In this document: piece by piece, positions 25,422-35,020 of the stretch
How positions within the stretch are numbered: position 1 is the stretch's first letter
How the letters are laid out: every line of letters begins with the position of its first letter
Assembly: GCF_014192575.1 (NCBI RefSeq)
Contig: NZ_JACHYC010000006.1
Coordinates: 186,001-250,000 of the forward strand
Source of the DNA: Variovorax sp. Sphag1AA
GTDB taxonomy: Bacteria; Pseudomonadota; Gammaproteobacteria; Burkholderiales; Burkholderiaceae_C
DNA: 64,000 bases
Reading direction: 5' to 3'
Translations under genes and position numbers: made by a program
The notes under the pieces: generated by a model
What the model was told of the DNA's origin: nothing
The model's input: only the letters and a program-made list of their open reading frames with translations
The model's database searches: none

Positions 25422-26291
25422 ATGTCACTTGCCGTACTCGCCCAAACCCACCCGCGCGTCATCGACTGGGGCATCCGCCTCGATCGCGCACCGGCAGCCG
25501 GCTGGCTCGCACTGCAGGCGGGCGCCCTGATGCCGCACTGGATCTGGATGGCGCGTCGCATGCACGACGGATCGGACGATCCGCTGGGCCTTCTGGCGCT
25601 GGCAGCGCTTGCCATGCTCGTGTGGAGCGTTCGAAGCGAGCTGCGTCCTGCACCGCGCCTCGGCTGGCTCGCCATCGCAAGCTTCGGCACGCTGAGCGCA
25701 GCGCTGCTTCGCACGGGCCTGGGCCCGTTGCCGGCGATGCCGCCGCTGGTTGCTGCGTTGCTCGCCGTGCTGGCGATGGCCTGCGGACTGCTCGCCTTCC
25801 TGCCCCGGCGAGTCGCAGGTTTGCCGGTGGCGCTGCTCGCCCTGCTGGCACTGCCGCTGCTCTCGTCGTTGCAGTTCTACGCGGGCTATCCGCTGCGCGT
25901 GATCACCGCCGAAGCCAGTCGTTGGCTGCTGATGACGGGCTTCAGTGTGGCGCGCGAGGGCAGCAGCCTTCTCGTCGACGGGCAACTCGTGATCGTCGAT
26001 GCGCCCTGCTCCGGCGTGCAGATGGCATGGTTCGGCTACTTCACGGCCTGCGTGGTCGCGCTGTGGTCGGGGCGCGATGGACGCAGTTTTCTGGCGCGGC
26101 TGCCAGCCATCGGGCTGTTGGTGCTCGGCGGGAACATCGTGCGCAACAGCGTCCTGGTGGCGCTCGAAGCCGCAGGGCATGTACCACCGGCGTGGCTGCA
26201 CGACGGCTTCGGGCTCGTCCTTCTCGCGCTGGTGTGCGGAGGCATCGCACGGGTGATGACTACAGGAGGCCGCCGTGTCGATGCTCTTTGA
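25422..26291 (+). CDS. Exosortase (single-target type, possibly XrtQ)
   Basis: A 289-residue polytopic membrane transpeptidase-like protein. The exosortase catalytic triad is visible: Cys196 in DAPCSGVQM, Arg241 in GNIVRNSVLV and His260 in AWLHDGFGL. The upstream family segment SSLQFYAGYPLRVITAEASRWLL is also present. Exosortases cleave PEP-CTERM tails at the inner membrane. AGGAG lies 6 bp before the ATG. The next gene overlaps its end by 17 bp. The subtype XrtQ is my recollection of a VIT-partnered exosortase group and needs an HMM check. Confidence 0.88.
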   Translation: MSLAVLAQTHPRVIDWGIRLDRAPAAGWLALQAGALMPHWIWMARRMHDGSDDPLGLLALAALAMLVWSVRSELRPAPRLGWLAIASFGTLSAALLRTGLGPLPAMPPLVAALLAVLAMACGLLAFLPRRVAGLPVALLALLALPLLSSLQFYAGYPLRVITAEASRWLLMTGFSVAREGSSLLVDGQLVIVDAPCSGVQMAWFGYFTACVVALWSGRDGRSFLARLPAIGLLVLGGNIVRNSVLVALEAAGHVPPAWLHDGFGLVLLALVCGGIARVMTTGGRRVDAL

Positions 26292-26844
26292 ACGCTGGTT
26301 CGCCAACCGCTTCGTCAATCGCATCGCGCACAAGGCGGCCTTCGCTTCGGCAATGCTGCTGTGCATGTTCTGGTCGCTCGCGTCGGCGCTTCAGGCCGAT
26401 GCGCAGCCGCCAGCGGCAGCAGTCTTCCAGGAATGGCCGAACGAATGGGATGGCCGGCCGCTGCAGCCGCTGGCGCTCAGCGAGGTGGAACATCGCTTCG
26501 CCGACCGCTTTCCCGGTGCGATCGCGCGCATGACCGACGGCCGCCAGATGCTGGTGATGCGCCGCGTCGACACCCCCACTCGCATGCTGCATCCGGCCGC
26601 CGACTGCTATCGCGCGTTGGGCTATGGCATCGCGCAGGCGCGCCTGGAGCAGGACGTTCATGCCCGACTGTGGCGCTGTTTCGTCGCCGAGCGACACGGC
26701 GTGCAGAAAATGCGCGTCTGCGAGCGCATCGTCGATGCCCAGGGGGCCGCTTTCACCGACACTTCAGCCTGGTACTGGGCAGCAGCCAGCGGACGGTCCA
26801 ACGGCCCTTGGCAAGCTGTCACGTCGGCGAGAACTATCGAGTGA
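26275..26844 (+). CDS. EpsI-like exosortase-associated protein
   Basis: A 189-residue protein with one N-terminal hydrophobic segment (AFASAMLLCMFWSLASALQA). A periplasmic domain carries HPAADCYRALGYGI, which resembles the H-P-x2-C-x4-G block of EpsI-type proteins often paired with exosortases. The GTG start is favoured because AGGAGG lies 5 bp upstream; the ATG six bases later would also be possible. It overlaps the exosortase end by 17 bp and the GT51 gene follows 7 bp later, so the cassette is probably one transcript. Confidence 0.7.
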   Translation: MSMLFERWFANRFVNRIAHKAAFASAMLLCMFWSLASALQADAQPPAAAVFQEWPNEWDGRPLQPLALSEVEHRFADRFPGAIARMTDGRQMLVMRRVDTPTRMLHPAADCYRALGYGIAQARLEQDVHARLWRCFVAERHGVQKMRVCERIVDAQGAAFTDTSAWYWAAASGRSNGPWQAVTSARTIE

Positions 26845-26851
26845 GAGAGAT

Positions 26852-28126
26852 TTGCTGAAAAAGGCCCTGCTTTACCTGCTTTTCGCGACCCTGGCCCTGG
26901 TGTTGACGGCCGGCATCGCCGCGTACCTGATCCTGCGGCTGTCGCTCGCGCCCGGTCCTGACGAATGGCCTGCGCGGGTCAAGGTCGGTCCGGTTTCGGT
27001 GGACGTCGGCGTGCCGACCGCCATCCGGCTTGCCACCTCGTCGTGGTTCGCGCCGTGGATCGCGGGCCGCACCGTCGAGACCAGCTTCGGCTCGGTGCAA
27101 TTCGGCTGGAACGAACCCACCGCAACGCTCGAACTGCAATGCGCGCCGTGCAGCGCCACCGTGCCCTCGCTGGGCAAGACGCCGATCCACGTCGATCGAC
27201 TCAAGGCGACAGTGCGGCGCGATGCAGGCACCCTCAGCGGCCTGCTCGAAGCCTCCGCGCCGGGCGCAGTCACGACCGAAGGCACGGGCGACGTCGTGCT
27301 GCACGGACGCTGGGACGGCCGGCTCACGCAGAAGAACCTGCAACTCGACATCCGCGCCGACAGCGCGCCGATTGCCCATTGGTACGCAGTGCTCGCGCCC
27401 GACCTGCCCGAGCTGAAGCGCGCGCGCATCGGGGGCACCATGGGCCTGCGCGCGCATGTGACCCTGCCGGCCGGCACCTATTCGCTGACACCCCAGATCG
27501 AGGGCTTCACGGTCGAAGGCCTCGGCACCGAGGCGATCGCGAATGCGGCCACGAGTTGTGGCCCGGCGAGTCGCCTGAGCAGCGAAAGCTGGCTCGCCCG
27601 CTCGGTGATCTCGGCCGAAGACCAGCGCTTTTTCAATCACCCCGGTTACGACCTGACCGAGCTCGCGGCTTCGCTCGAGGCCAACCAGAAGGCGTCGCGC
27701 ACCGAGCGCGGCGGCAGCACCATCACCCAGCAGCTCGCCAAGATCCTCGTGACCGGTGGCCAGCAGAACGCCGACCGCAAGCTGCGCGAACTGCTCTACG
27801 CGGTCGAGATGGAGCAGACGCTGGGCAAGGCGCGCATCCTGCAGCTCTACCTCGACAACGCGCCGTGGGGTGCACGCATCTGCGGCGCGGAGACCGCGGC
27901 GCGCACCTATTTCAAGCGCTCCGCGCGCAACCTGGATCCGGTCCAGGCGGTCTGGCTCGGATCCATGCTGACCAATCCGGCACTGGCAGTGCGCAAGTGG
28001 CAGCAGGACGGCAACATCAACGTCGAGCGGGCGACCAAGGTGGCCGACGGCGTGCGCGGCATCACCAAGGCGCAGCGCGATGTCTTGCTGAAGAGTGTTG
28101 CAGGCGCCAAGTTCGCCCCGCCCTGA
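26852..28126 (+). CDS. Membrane-bound peptidoglycan transglycosylase (GT51 without transpeptidase)
   Basis: A 424-residue protein. It has an N-terminal TM (about residues 5-29), a roughly 200-residue extracytoplasmic region with no motif I recognise, then a GT51 domain. The catalytic glutamate motif is EDQRFFNHPGYD, followed by RGGSTITQQLAKIL and RKLRELLYAVEMEQTLGKARIL. There is no SxxK transpeptidase motif, so it could only polymerise glycan strands, like MtgA, but it is longer than MtgA. The TTG start is required by the frame and has GAGAGAG just upstream. It is the last gene of the exosortase cassette. Confidence 0.82.
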   Translation: MLKKALLYLLFATLALVLTAGIAAYLILRLSLAPGPDEWPARVKVGPVSVDVGVPTAIRLATSSWFAPWIAGRTVETSFGSVQFGWNEPTATLELQCAPCSATVPSLGKTPIHVDRLKATVRRDAGTLSGLLEASAPGAVTTEGTGDVVLHGRWDGRLTQKNLQLDIRADSAPIAHWYAVLAPDLPELKRARIGGTMGLRAHVTLPAGTYSLTPQIEGFTVEGLGTEAIANAATSCGPASRLSSESWLARSVISAEDQRFFNHPGYDLTELAASLEANQKASRTERGGSTITQQLAKILVTGGQQNADRKLRELLYAVEMEQTLGKARILQLYLDNAPWGARICGAETAARTYFKRSARNLDPVQAVWLGSMLTNPALAVRKWQQDGNINVERATKVADGVRGITKAQRDVLLKSVAGAKFAPP

Positions 28127-28189
28127 CCCCTTGAAGGTGCGCACCAAGACGGCGCACCGGAGCGCCGAACCGCTGGCATATGTCTTGCG

Positions 28190-29314
<1,125 letters not shown>

Positions 29315-29389
29315 TCCGCCTCGTACGTCGCGTCGCGGCGGCCGTGATTTCCCTTTCCTTCACCACCACTGGCTCTTCGGAGACCCACC

Positions 29390-30661
29390 ATGTCCAAAAA
29401 AACTGAAATCTCTTCCACCGATGTGCAACGCCGCACGCTGCTGAAGGGCACCGCGGGCATTCTTGCGGCGGGCGCATTCCCCGCGATCCATGCGCAGGAA
29501 AAGATCGTGCTGCGCTACCTCGGCACGGCGGTCAACCAGGACAAGGCGATCGCCGAGAAGTTCAAGGCCGACACCGGCATCGAGATCCAGTACGTGGCCG
29601 TGACCACTGACGACGTGACCAAGCGCGCCGTCACCGCGCCCAACAGCTTCGACCTGATCGACACCGAGTACTTCTCGCTCAAGAAGATCGTGCCCACCGG
29701 CAACCTCAAGGGCATCGACACCAAGCGCGTGAAGAACGCGGACAAGATCACCACGCTCTTCACCAAGGGCGAAGTGGCGGGCAAGAAGGTCGGCGACCAA
29801 GGCACCGCGCCGATCAAGGTGATCTACCTCGAAGGCGAAAAGAGCAAGGCCTTTGCAAAGTCGCCGACGCAGTTCATGTCGCTGATCCCGACCACCTACA
29901 ACGCCGACACGCTGGGCATCCGGCCCGACCTGATCAAGCGCCCGATCGGTTCGTGGGCCGAACTGCTGAACCCGGAGTTCAAGGGCAAGGCGGCGATCCT
30001 GAACATCCCGTCGATCGGCATCATGGATGCGGCGATGGTGGTCGAGTCGAAGGGCATTCACAAGTACGCCGACAAGGGCAACATGACCAAGGCCGAGATC
30101 GACCTCACGATCAAGACGCTGATCGAGGCGAAGAAGGCCGGCCAGTTCCGCGCGCTGTGGAAGGACTTCAACGAGTCGGTGAACCTCATGGCCTCGGGCG
30201 AAGTGGTGATCCAGTCGATGTGGTCGCCGGCCGTCACTGCGGTGCGCAGCAAGGGCATCGATTGCACGTTCCAGCCGCTCAAGGAAGGCTATCGCGCATG
30301 GGCCTCGGGCTTCGGCCTGCCCGCGACGCTCTCGGGCCGCAAGCTCGACGGCGCCTACGAGTTCATCAACTGGTTCCTCGATGGTTGGGCCGGTGCGTAC
30401 CTCAATCGCCAGGGCTACTACAGCGCGGTGCTCGAGACCGCCAAGGCCAAGATGGAGCCTTACGAGTGGGCCTACTGGATGGAAGGCAAGCCCGCGGAGA
30501 AGGACATCAAGAGCCCGCAGGGTGACGTGATCGCGAAGGCCGGCGCGGTGCGTGACGGCGGCAGCTACGAGCAGCGCATGGGCGGCATCGCCTGCTGGAA
30601 CGCCGTCATGGACGAGAACGAGTACATGGTTCGGAAGTGGAACGAATTCGTCGCTGCTTGA
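29390..30661 (+). CDS. ABC transporter substrate-binding protein (PotD-like)
   Basis: A 423-residue periplasmic binding protein. The N-terminus has a twin-arginine signal, VQRRTLLKGTAGILAAGAFP, suggesting Tat export after folding. The mature part resembles polyamine/type-1 extracellular solute-binding proteins (YLGTAVNQDKAIAEKFKADTG, FDLIDTEYFSLKK). It lies between the ATPase and permease genes. Polyamines are possible, but the neighbouring racemase-like gene suggests an amide or hydantoin-type solute is equally possible. Confidence 0.88.
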   Translation: MSKKTEISSTDVQRRTLLKGTAGILAAGAFPAIHAQEKIVLRYLGTAVNQDKAIAEKFKADTGIEIQYVAVTTDDVTKRAVTAPNSFDLIDTEYFSLKKIVPTGNLKGIDTKRVKNADKITTLFTKGEVAGKKVGDQGTAPIKVIYLEGEKSKAFAKSPTQFMSLIPTTYNADTLGIRPDLIKRPIGSWAELLNPEFKGKAAILNIPSIGIMDAAMVVESKGIHKYADKGNMTKAEIDLTIKTLIEAKKAGQFRALWKDFNESVNLMASGEVVIQSMWSPAVTAVRSKGIDCTFQPLKEGYRAWASGFGLPATLSGRKLDGAYEFINWFLDGWAGAYLNRQGYYSAVLETAKAKMEPYEWAYWMEGKPAEKDIKSPQGDVIAKAGAVRDGGSYEQRMGGIACWNAVMDENEYMVRKWNEFVAA

Positions 30662-30674
30662 GCTTCCTGAGGCC

Positions 30675-31595
30675 ATGAGCGCCATCGCGACAACGGCTCC
30701 GGCCAATGCCACCTCACCTGTGCGGACCATCCGCGCATGGTGGCAGGCCGCGCCGTTCGCGCTGGTGTTCCTGCTGTTCTTCATCGCTCCGCTGGCGCTG
30801 ATCGCGATGGTCAGCCTGTGGAACTTCAACGAATACGAGCTCATCCCCGCGCTGTCGCTGCGCAACTACCTGAGCATCTTCGAAGGCTGCTCGCATCTCA
30901 CGGACAACGGTGATTTCTGCGTCACGCTGTCCACGTATCTGAGCACGCTCAAGTTCTGCGTTCTCGTGTGGGCGATCACGCTGGTGGTCGGCTTTGCAGT
31001 GGCGTACTTCCTTGCCTTCCACGTGCGATCGTCCACGATGCAGACGCTGCTCTTCGTGCTGTGCACGGTGCCCTTCTGGACATCGAACGTGATCCGCATG
31101 ATCTCGTGGGTGCCGCTGCTGGGCCGCAACGGCCTCGTCAATCAGGGATTGATGTGGCTCGGCGTGGTCGATTCGCCGATCGAGTGGCTGCTCTTCTCGG
31201 ACTTCTCGGTGGTGCTGGCCTTCGTGCATCTCTACACGATGTTCATGATCGTGCCGATCTTCAATTCGATGATGCGCATCGATCGATCGCTGCTCGAAGC
31301 GGCGAGCGACTCGGGTGCGTCGGGCTGGCAGACGCTGTGGAACGTCATCGTGCCGCTCTCGCGCACCGGCATCTTGATCGGCTCGATCTTCGTCATCACC
31401 ATCGTGATGGGCGACTTCGTCACGATCGGCGTGATGGGCGGCCAGCAGATCGCGTCGGTCGGCAAGATCATCCAGGTGCAGACGTCCTACCTGCAGTTCC
31501 CGCTTGCCGCGGCCAACGCGATGATCCTGCTCGCGGTGGTGCTGATGATCATCTGGTCGCTCACGCGGCTTGTGGACATCCGCAAGGAGCTGTGA
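30675..31595 (+). CDS. ABC transporter permease (PotB-like)
   Basis: A 306-residue inner-membrane permease with about six TM segments. The EAA loop that contacts the ATPase is visible as EAASDSGASGWQTLWNVIVPL. It starts 13 bp after the binding-protein stop. It forms the channel with the next gene product. Confidence 0.92.
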   Translation: MSAIATTAPANATSPVRTIRAWWQAAPFALVFLLFFIAPLALIAMVSLWNFNEYELIPALSLRNYLSIFEGCSHLTDNGDFCVTLSTYLSTLKFCVLVWAITLVVGFAVAYFLAFHVRSSTMQTLLFVLCTVPFWTSNVIRMISWVPLLGRNGLVNQGLMWLGVVDSPIEWLLFSDFSVVLAFVHLYTMFMIVPIFNSMMRIDRSLLEAASDSGASGWQTLWNVIVPLSRTGILIGSIFVITIVMGDFVTIGVMGGQQIASVGKIIQVQTSYLQFPLAAANAMILLAVVLMIIWSLTRLVDIRKEL

Positions 31596-31596
31596 A

Positions 31597-32487
31597 TTGA
31601 GTCACCGTATCGGCGAGCGGCGCAGTCGCGGTTTCTGGCCACTGGCAGTGGTGTTCGCGCTGTTCGTGGTGTTCCTCTACGGCCCGATGATCACGATCTT
31701 CGTGCTGAGCTTCCAGGGGCCTGAGGGCGGCCTCACCTTTCCGTTGCGAGGGGTCTCGCTGCACTGGTTCCACAAGCTCGCAGAGGGGCTCGGCACAGTG
31801 GACATCGGCGCGGCATTCCGGCGCTCGATGCTGCTGGGTGCAGTGGTGATGCTCTTCACCGTCGTGCTCTCGGTACTCGCAGGCCTGGCCTTCCGCAAGA
31901 AGCTCAAGGGCGGCAACGCGCTCTTCTTCATCACCATCGCGAGCCTGATCATGCCGTCGATCATCGTGTCGCTCGGCATCGGTTTGCAGTTTCGCCTTCT
32001 CGACAGTGGCATCAAAGGGGCACTCACCGCTCTGGATGCCACGAGCACGCTGGAGAACTACGGGACGGCACTCGGCCTTCTTACCTCGGCGCTGGGCGCG
32101 CATCTGACGTGGACCCTCCCCTTCGGGCTGCTGATCATGTTCGCGGTGTTCAACCGCTTCAACCCGGCATACGAAGAAGCAGCACGTGATCTCGGCGCGA
32201 CGCCCTGGCAGAGCTTCCTGCACGTGGTGCTGCCGCTGATCGGGCCGTCGGTTGTGGGCATCGGGATGTTCGGTTTCACGCTGAGCTGGGACGAGATCGC
32301 GCGCACTTCGCAGGCGATCGGCGACGTCAACACCTTGCCGCTCGAACTCCAGGGCCTGACTTCGACCGTCACCACGCCCGCCATCTACGCGCTCGGCACG
32401 GTCACCACGGTGGTGTCCTTCGCGGTCATGGCCATCGCGCTCGGTTCAGCGGCCTTGCTGCGCAGGCGTTCCGCGCGGCGGGGCTGA
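31597..32487 (+). CDS. ABC transporter permease (PotC-like)
   Basis: A 296-residue permease with six TM segments and the EAA loop EEAARDLGATPWQSFLHVVLPL. The start is TTG at 31597, one base after the upstream stop codon. It is supported by AAGGAG 7 bp upstream, and no ATG gives a complete first TM helix. It is translationally coupled to the PotB-like permease. Confidence 0.9.
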   Translation: MSHRIGERRSRGFWPLAVVFALFVVFLYGPMITIFVLSFQGPEGGLTFPLRGVSLHWFHKLAEGLGTVDIGAAFRRSMLLGAVVMLFTVVLSVLAGLAFRKKLKGGNALFFITIASLIMPSIIVSLGIGLQFRLLDSGIKGALTALDATSTLENYGTALGLLTSALGAHLTWTLPFGLLIMFAVFNRFNPAYEEAARDLGATPWQSFLHVVLPLIGPSVVGIGMFGFTLSWDEIARTSQAIGDVNTLPLELQGLTSTVTTPAIYALGTVTTVVSFAVMAIALGSAALLRRRSARRG

Positions 32488-32500
32488 TGCGGCGACAGGC

Positions 32501-33235
32501 ATGGCGCGGCTGCTGGTCATCAATCCGAACACCTCTGGATCGGTCAGCGATCTGCTGCAGCGCCGGGTGAGTGCCGCGGTCGGCGGGACGCACTACGTCC
32601 GCACCGTCACCGCGCGATTCGGCGCACCCTACATTGCCAGCGAGGCCAGCTATGCGGTTGCCCAGCACGCAACGCTGGACGCCTGGGCGGCCGCGCATGC
32701 GAATGGCGAGCGGCCCGACGCGGTGCTCATCGGCTGCTTCGGCGACCCGGGCCTCTTCGCGCTGCGCGAAGGCGCGGGCGTGGCAGTCGGCGGTCTGGCG
32801 GAGGCGTCCTTCATCGCGGGCGCGCGTCGGGGCCGCTTCGCGGTGGTCACCGGTGGCGAGGCGTGGAGGCCGATGCTCGAACGTCTCGCCTGGTCGCTCG
32901 GATACTCGGCATCGCTTGCAGGCATCCACACCGTGGCGCCCACCGGTGCGCAGCTCGCTGCCGATCCGCAGGGCGCGCGGTCGCTGCTCGCAGAGGCTTG
33001 TCGCGACGCGGCGCAACGCTTCGGCGTGGAGGCGGTCGTTCTCGGCGGCGCAGGGCTCGCCGGCATCGCCGCAGAGATCGCCGATGCGGTGCCTGTGCCG
33101 CTGATCGATAGCGTGGATGCCGGCGCCGCGTGGGCTTTGGAGGCCGTCGGATCGTCTGTCCCAGGGGCGAAAGCCGTAGCGGGCTTCGGCGTCGCCTGGC
33201 AGAGCGTCTCCTGGGAACTTGAGTCCTTCGGCTGA
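32501..33235 (+). CDS. Asp/Glu/hydantoin racemase family protein
   Basis: A 244-residue protein with the family opening LLVINPNTSGSVSDLL and the first catalytic cysteine in LIGCFGDPGLFALRE. The usual second cysteine, in a GCAG-type motif, is replaced by Gly: VVLGGAGLAGIA. The two-base racemase mechanism may therefore be altered or lost, and activity should not be assumed. It lies 13 bp after the ABC permease, so it is probably in the same operon and may act on the imported compound. Confidence 0.8.
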   Translation: MARLLVINPNTSGSVSDLLQRRVSAAVGGTHYVRTVTARFGAPYIASEASYAVAQHATLDAWAAAHANGERPDAVLIGCFGDPGLFALREGAGVAVGGLAEASFIAGARRGRFAVVTGGEAWRPMLERLAWSLGYSASLAGIHTVAPTGAQLAADPQGARSLLAEACRDAAQRFGVEAVVLGGAGLAGIAAEIADAVPVPLIDSVDAGAAWALEAVGSSVPGAKAVAGFGVAWQSVSWELESFG

Positions 33236-33290
33236 GCCCTCGCCGCCCCCACCGCCAGCGCGGTCGTCCGGACCGTGCCACCATGGCCCG

Positions 33291-34196
33291 ATGACCAGCC
33301 CGCACCACCCCCACAACGTCCATGCCGCCCAGCCGGCTTCGCTCGCCAGGCCGCGGCCGGTCGAGCAGATCGTCGCCGGTGTTTCGACCAGCGACGGCGA
33401 CGGCGTCAAGCTCACGCGCGTGCTGCAGCACACGCTGCAGGAGCGGCTCGATCCCTACCTGATGCTCGACGCCTTCGGCAGCGACAACCCCGGCGATTAC
33501 ATCGGCGGCTTTCCAAGTCATCCGCATCGCGGCTTCGAAACCGTGACCTACATGATCTCGGGCCGCATGCGCCATCGCGACAGTCATGGCCACGAGGGGT
33601 TGCTTTCCAACGGCGGCGTGCAATGGATGACCGCCGGCCGCGGCCTGGTGCACAGCGAGCTGCCGGAACAGGAAGAAGGCTTGATGGAAGGCTTCCAGCT
33701 GTGGCTCAACCTGCCCGCCAGGGACAAGATGCGCGAGCCCTGGTATCGCGATATCCAGAGCGCGGAGATCCCGGAGTTCACCACCCCTGCCGGCGTGCAT
33801 GTGCGCGTGATCGCCGGGGAGAGCCACGGCGTCGCGGGTGCGATGAAACGCGAGCACACCGAGCCTCTCTACCTCGACATCACCATGCCGCCCGGCGCCG
33901 AATTCGCGCAGGCGCTGCCGGACGATCGCAATGCGCTGATCTACGTGTTCCGTGAATCGGTCTTCATCGGCAACAGCGAGATCCCGACGAAGCGCATGGC
34001 GATCATGGCCAACGAAGCCGGCAGCGACGGCGTGCTGCTGCACGCGCCCGGCACCAACCACAGCCCGGCCCGGGCGCTGCTGATCGCCGGCAAGCCTCTG
34101 CGAGAGCCCATCGCGCAATACGGCCCCTTCGTCATGAACACCCGCGAGCAACTGATGCAGGCGGTGCAGGACTTCCAGCACGGCAAGTTCGGCTGA
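33291..34196 (+). CDS. Pirin family protein
   Basis: A 301-residue bicupin. The N-terminal cupin has the pirin metal motif HPHRGFETVTYMISG with downstream HRDSHGHEG and the segment GLVHSELPEQ. The C-terminal half is the pirin_C domain. Bacterial pirins include quercetin dioxygenases and regulators of central metabolism; the role here is open. The ATG at 33291 is used because the family N-terminal region follows closely. Confidence 0.92.
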   Translation: MTSPHHPHNVHAAQPASLARPRPVEQIVAGVSTSDGDGVKLTRVLQHTLQERLDPYLMLDAFGSDNPGDYIGGFPSHPHRGFETVTYMISGRMRHRDSHGHEGLLSNGGVQWMTAGRGLVHSELPEQEEGLMEGFQLWLNLPARDKMREPWYRDIQSAEIPEFTTPAGVHVRVIAGESHGVAGAMKREHTEPLYLDITMPPGAEFAQALPDDRNALIYVFRESVFIGNSEIPTKRMAIMANEAGSDGVLLHAPGTNHSPARALLIAGKPLREPIAQYGPFVMNTREQLMQAVQDFQHGKFG

Positions 34197-34327
34197 TGGC
34201 GGCAGCGCGCGCCTTCATCTATCTTTACGCGCGCTAACCCTCGCATCACTCGGTGGAAACATGGGGCCGCCACACTTTCCCTCACCTGCTGCCCTTCGGT
34301 GGCAGGCTTCGGAAAGGAAGCACTCTC

Positions 34328-34882
34328 ATGATCACGTCTCGCAAAAGCCTTCTCTGTGCCGGATTGCTGGCTGCCACGGTAGCCTCGGGCGCCTTCGCGC
34401 AAGCACCGGCGACCTCGCCCGCTGCGCCCTCCGCCCAGGGCCAGTCCGCCGCGCAAGCGCCGGCCAAGGGTCCTCGCGGGCGGGAAGACCGCGCACAGCG
34501 CTTCGAGCAGATGAAGCAACGCCATGCGCAGCACCTCGCCGCGCTCAAGGAAAAGCTCAAGCTCACCCCGGCGCAGGAAGGCGCATGGAACTCGTTTGCT
34601 GATGCGCAGCAAATGCCCCCGGCGCCGCCCCCCGGTCCGCGCATGAACCGCGACGAGTTCGCCAAGCTGACCACGCCGCAACGCCTCGACCTGATGGAAA
34701 AGCACCGCGCCGAACGCAGCGCGATGTTCGCCAAGCGCGCCGATGCAACGCGTTCCTTCTACGCTGGCCTGACGCCTGAACAGCAGAAGACCTTCGATGC
34801 CGAGTCGATGCGCCGCTTCGGCCCTGGCGACCGTGAAGGCCGTCCGCATCCGCATCACCCGGCTGCGCCCGCCAAGAGCTAA
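34328..34882 (+). CDS. Spy/CpxP-like periplasmic protein (LTxxQ motif)
   Basis: A 184-residue exported protein. Its signal peptide is SLLCAGLLAATVASGAFA, with cleavage near residue 25. A Pro/Ala/Gln linker is followed by a charged all-helical domain with two LTxxQ motifs, LTPAQEGAWNSF and LTPEQQKTF. Spy/CpxP proteins are stress-induced periplasmic chaperones or sensor regulators. No cognate kinase is adjacent. GGAAAGGAAG lies upstream of the ATG, and its own terminator follows. Confidence 0.82.
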   Translation: MITSRKSLLCAGLLAATVASGAFAQAPATSPAAPSAQGQSAAQAPAKGPRGREDRAQRFEQMKQRHAQHLAALKEKLKLTPAQEGAWNSFADAQQMPPAPPPGPRMNRDEFAKLTTPQRLDLMEKHRAERSAMFAKRADATRSFYAGLTPEQQKTFDAESMRRFGPGDREGRPHPHHPAAPAKS

Positions 34883-34903
34883 GCGCTCGACAGCCCCTGC
34901 ACG

Positions 34904-34936
34904 AAGCCCGCGACGCGCAAGCGCCGCGGGCTTTTC
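34904..34936 (+). terminator. Rho-independent terminator
   Basis: AAGCCCGCG (34904-34912) and CGCGGGCTT (34925-34933) form a 9-bp stem followed by a TTTT run (34932-34935). It lies 21 bp after the Spy/CpxP-like gene. Confidence 0.8.
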
Positions 34937-35020
34937 CACATTCAGCTGGCGGCTTCGACCTTGAAAGAACGTGGCGCGCTCCTACAGCACGTCTGAGCGG
35001 CGCGTCTTACAACTGATGCC

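Noticed and set aside
24032..25714. 560-codon minus-strand frame
   Set aside because: Antisense of the VIT/vWA and exosortase genes.
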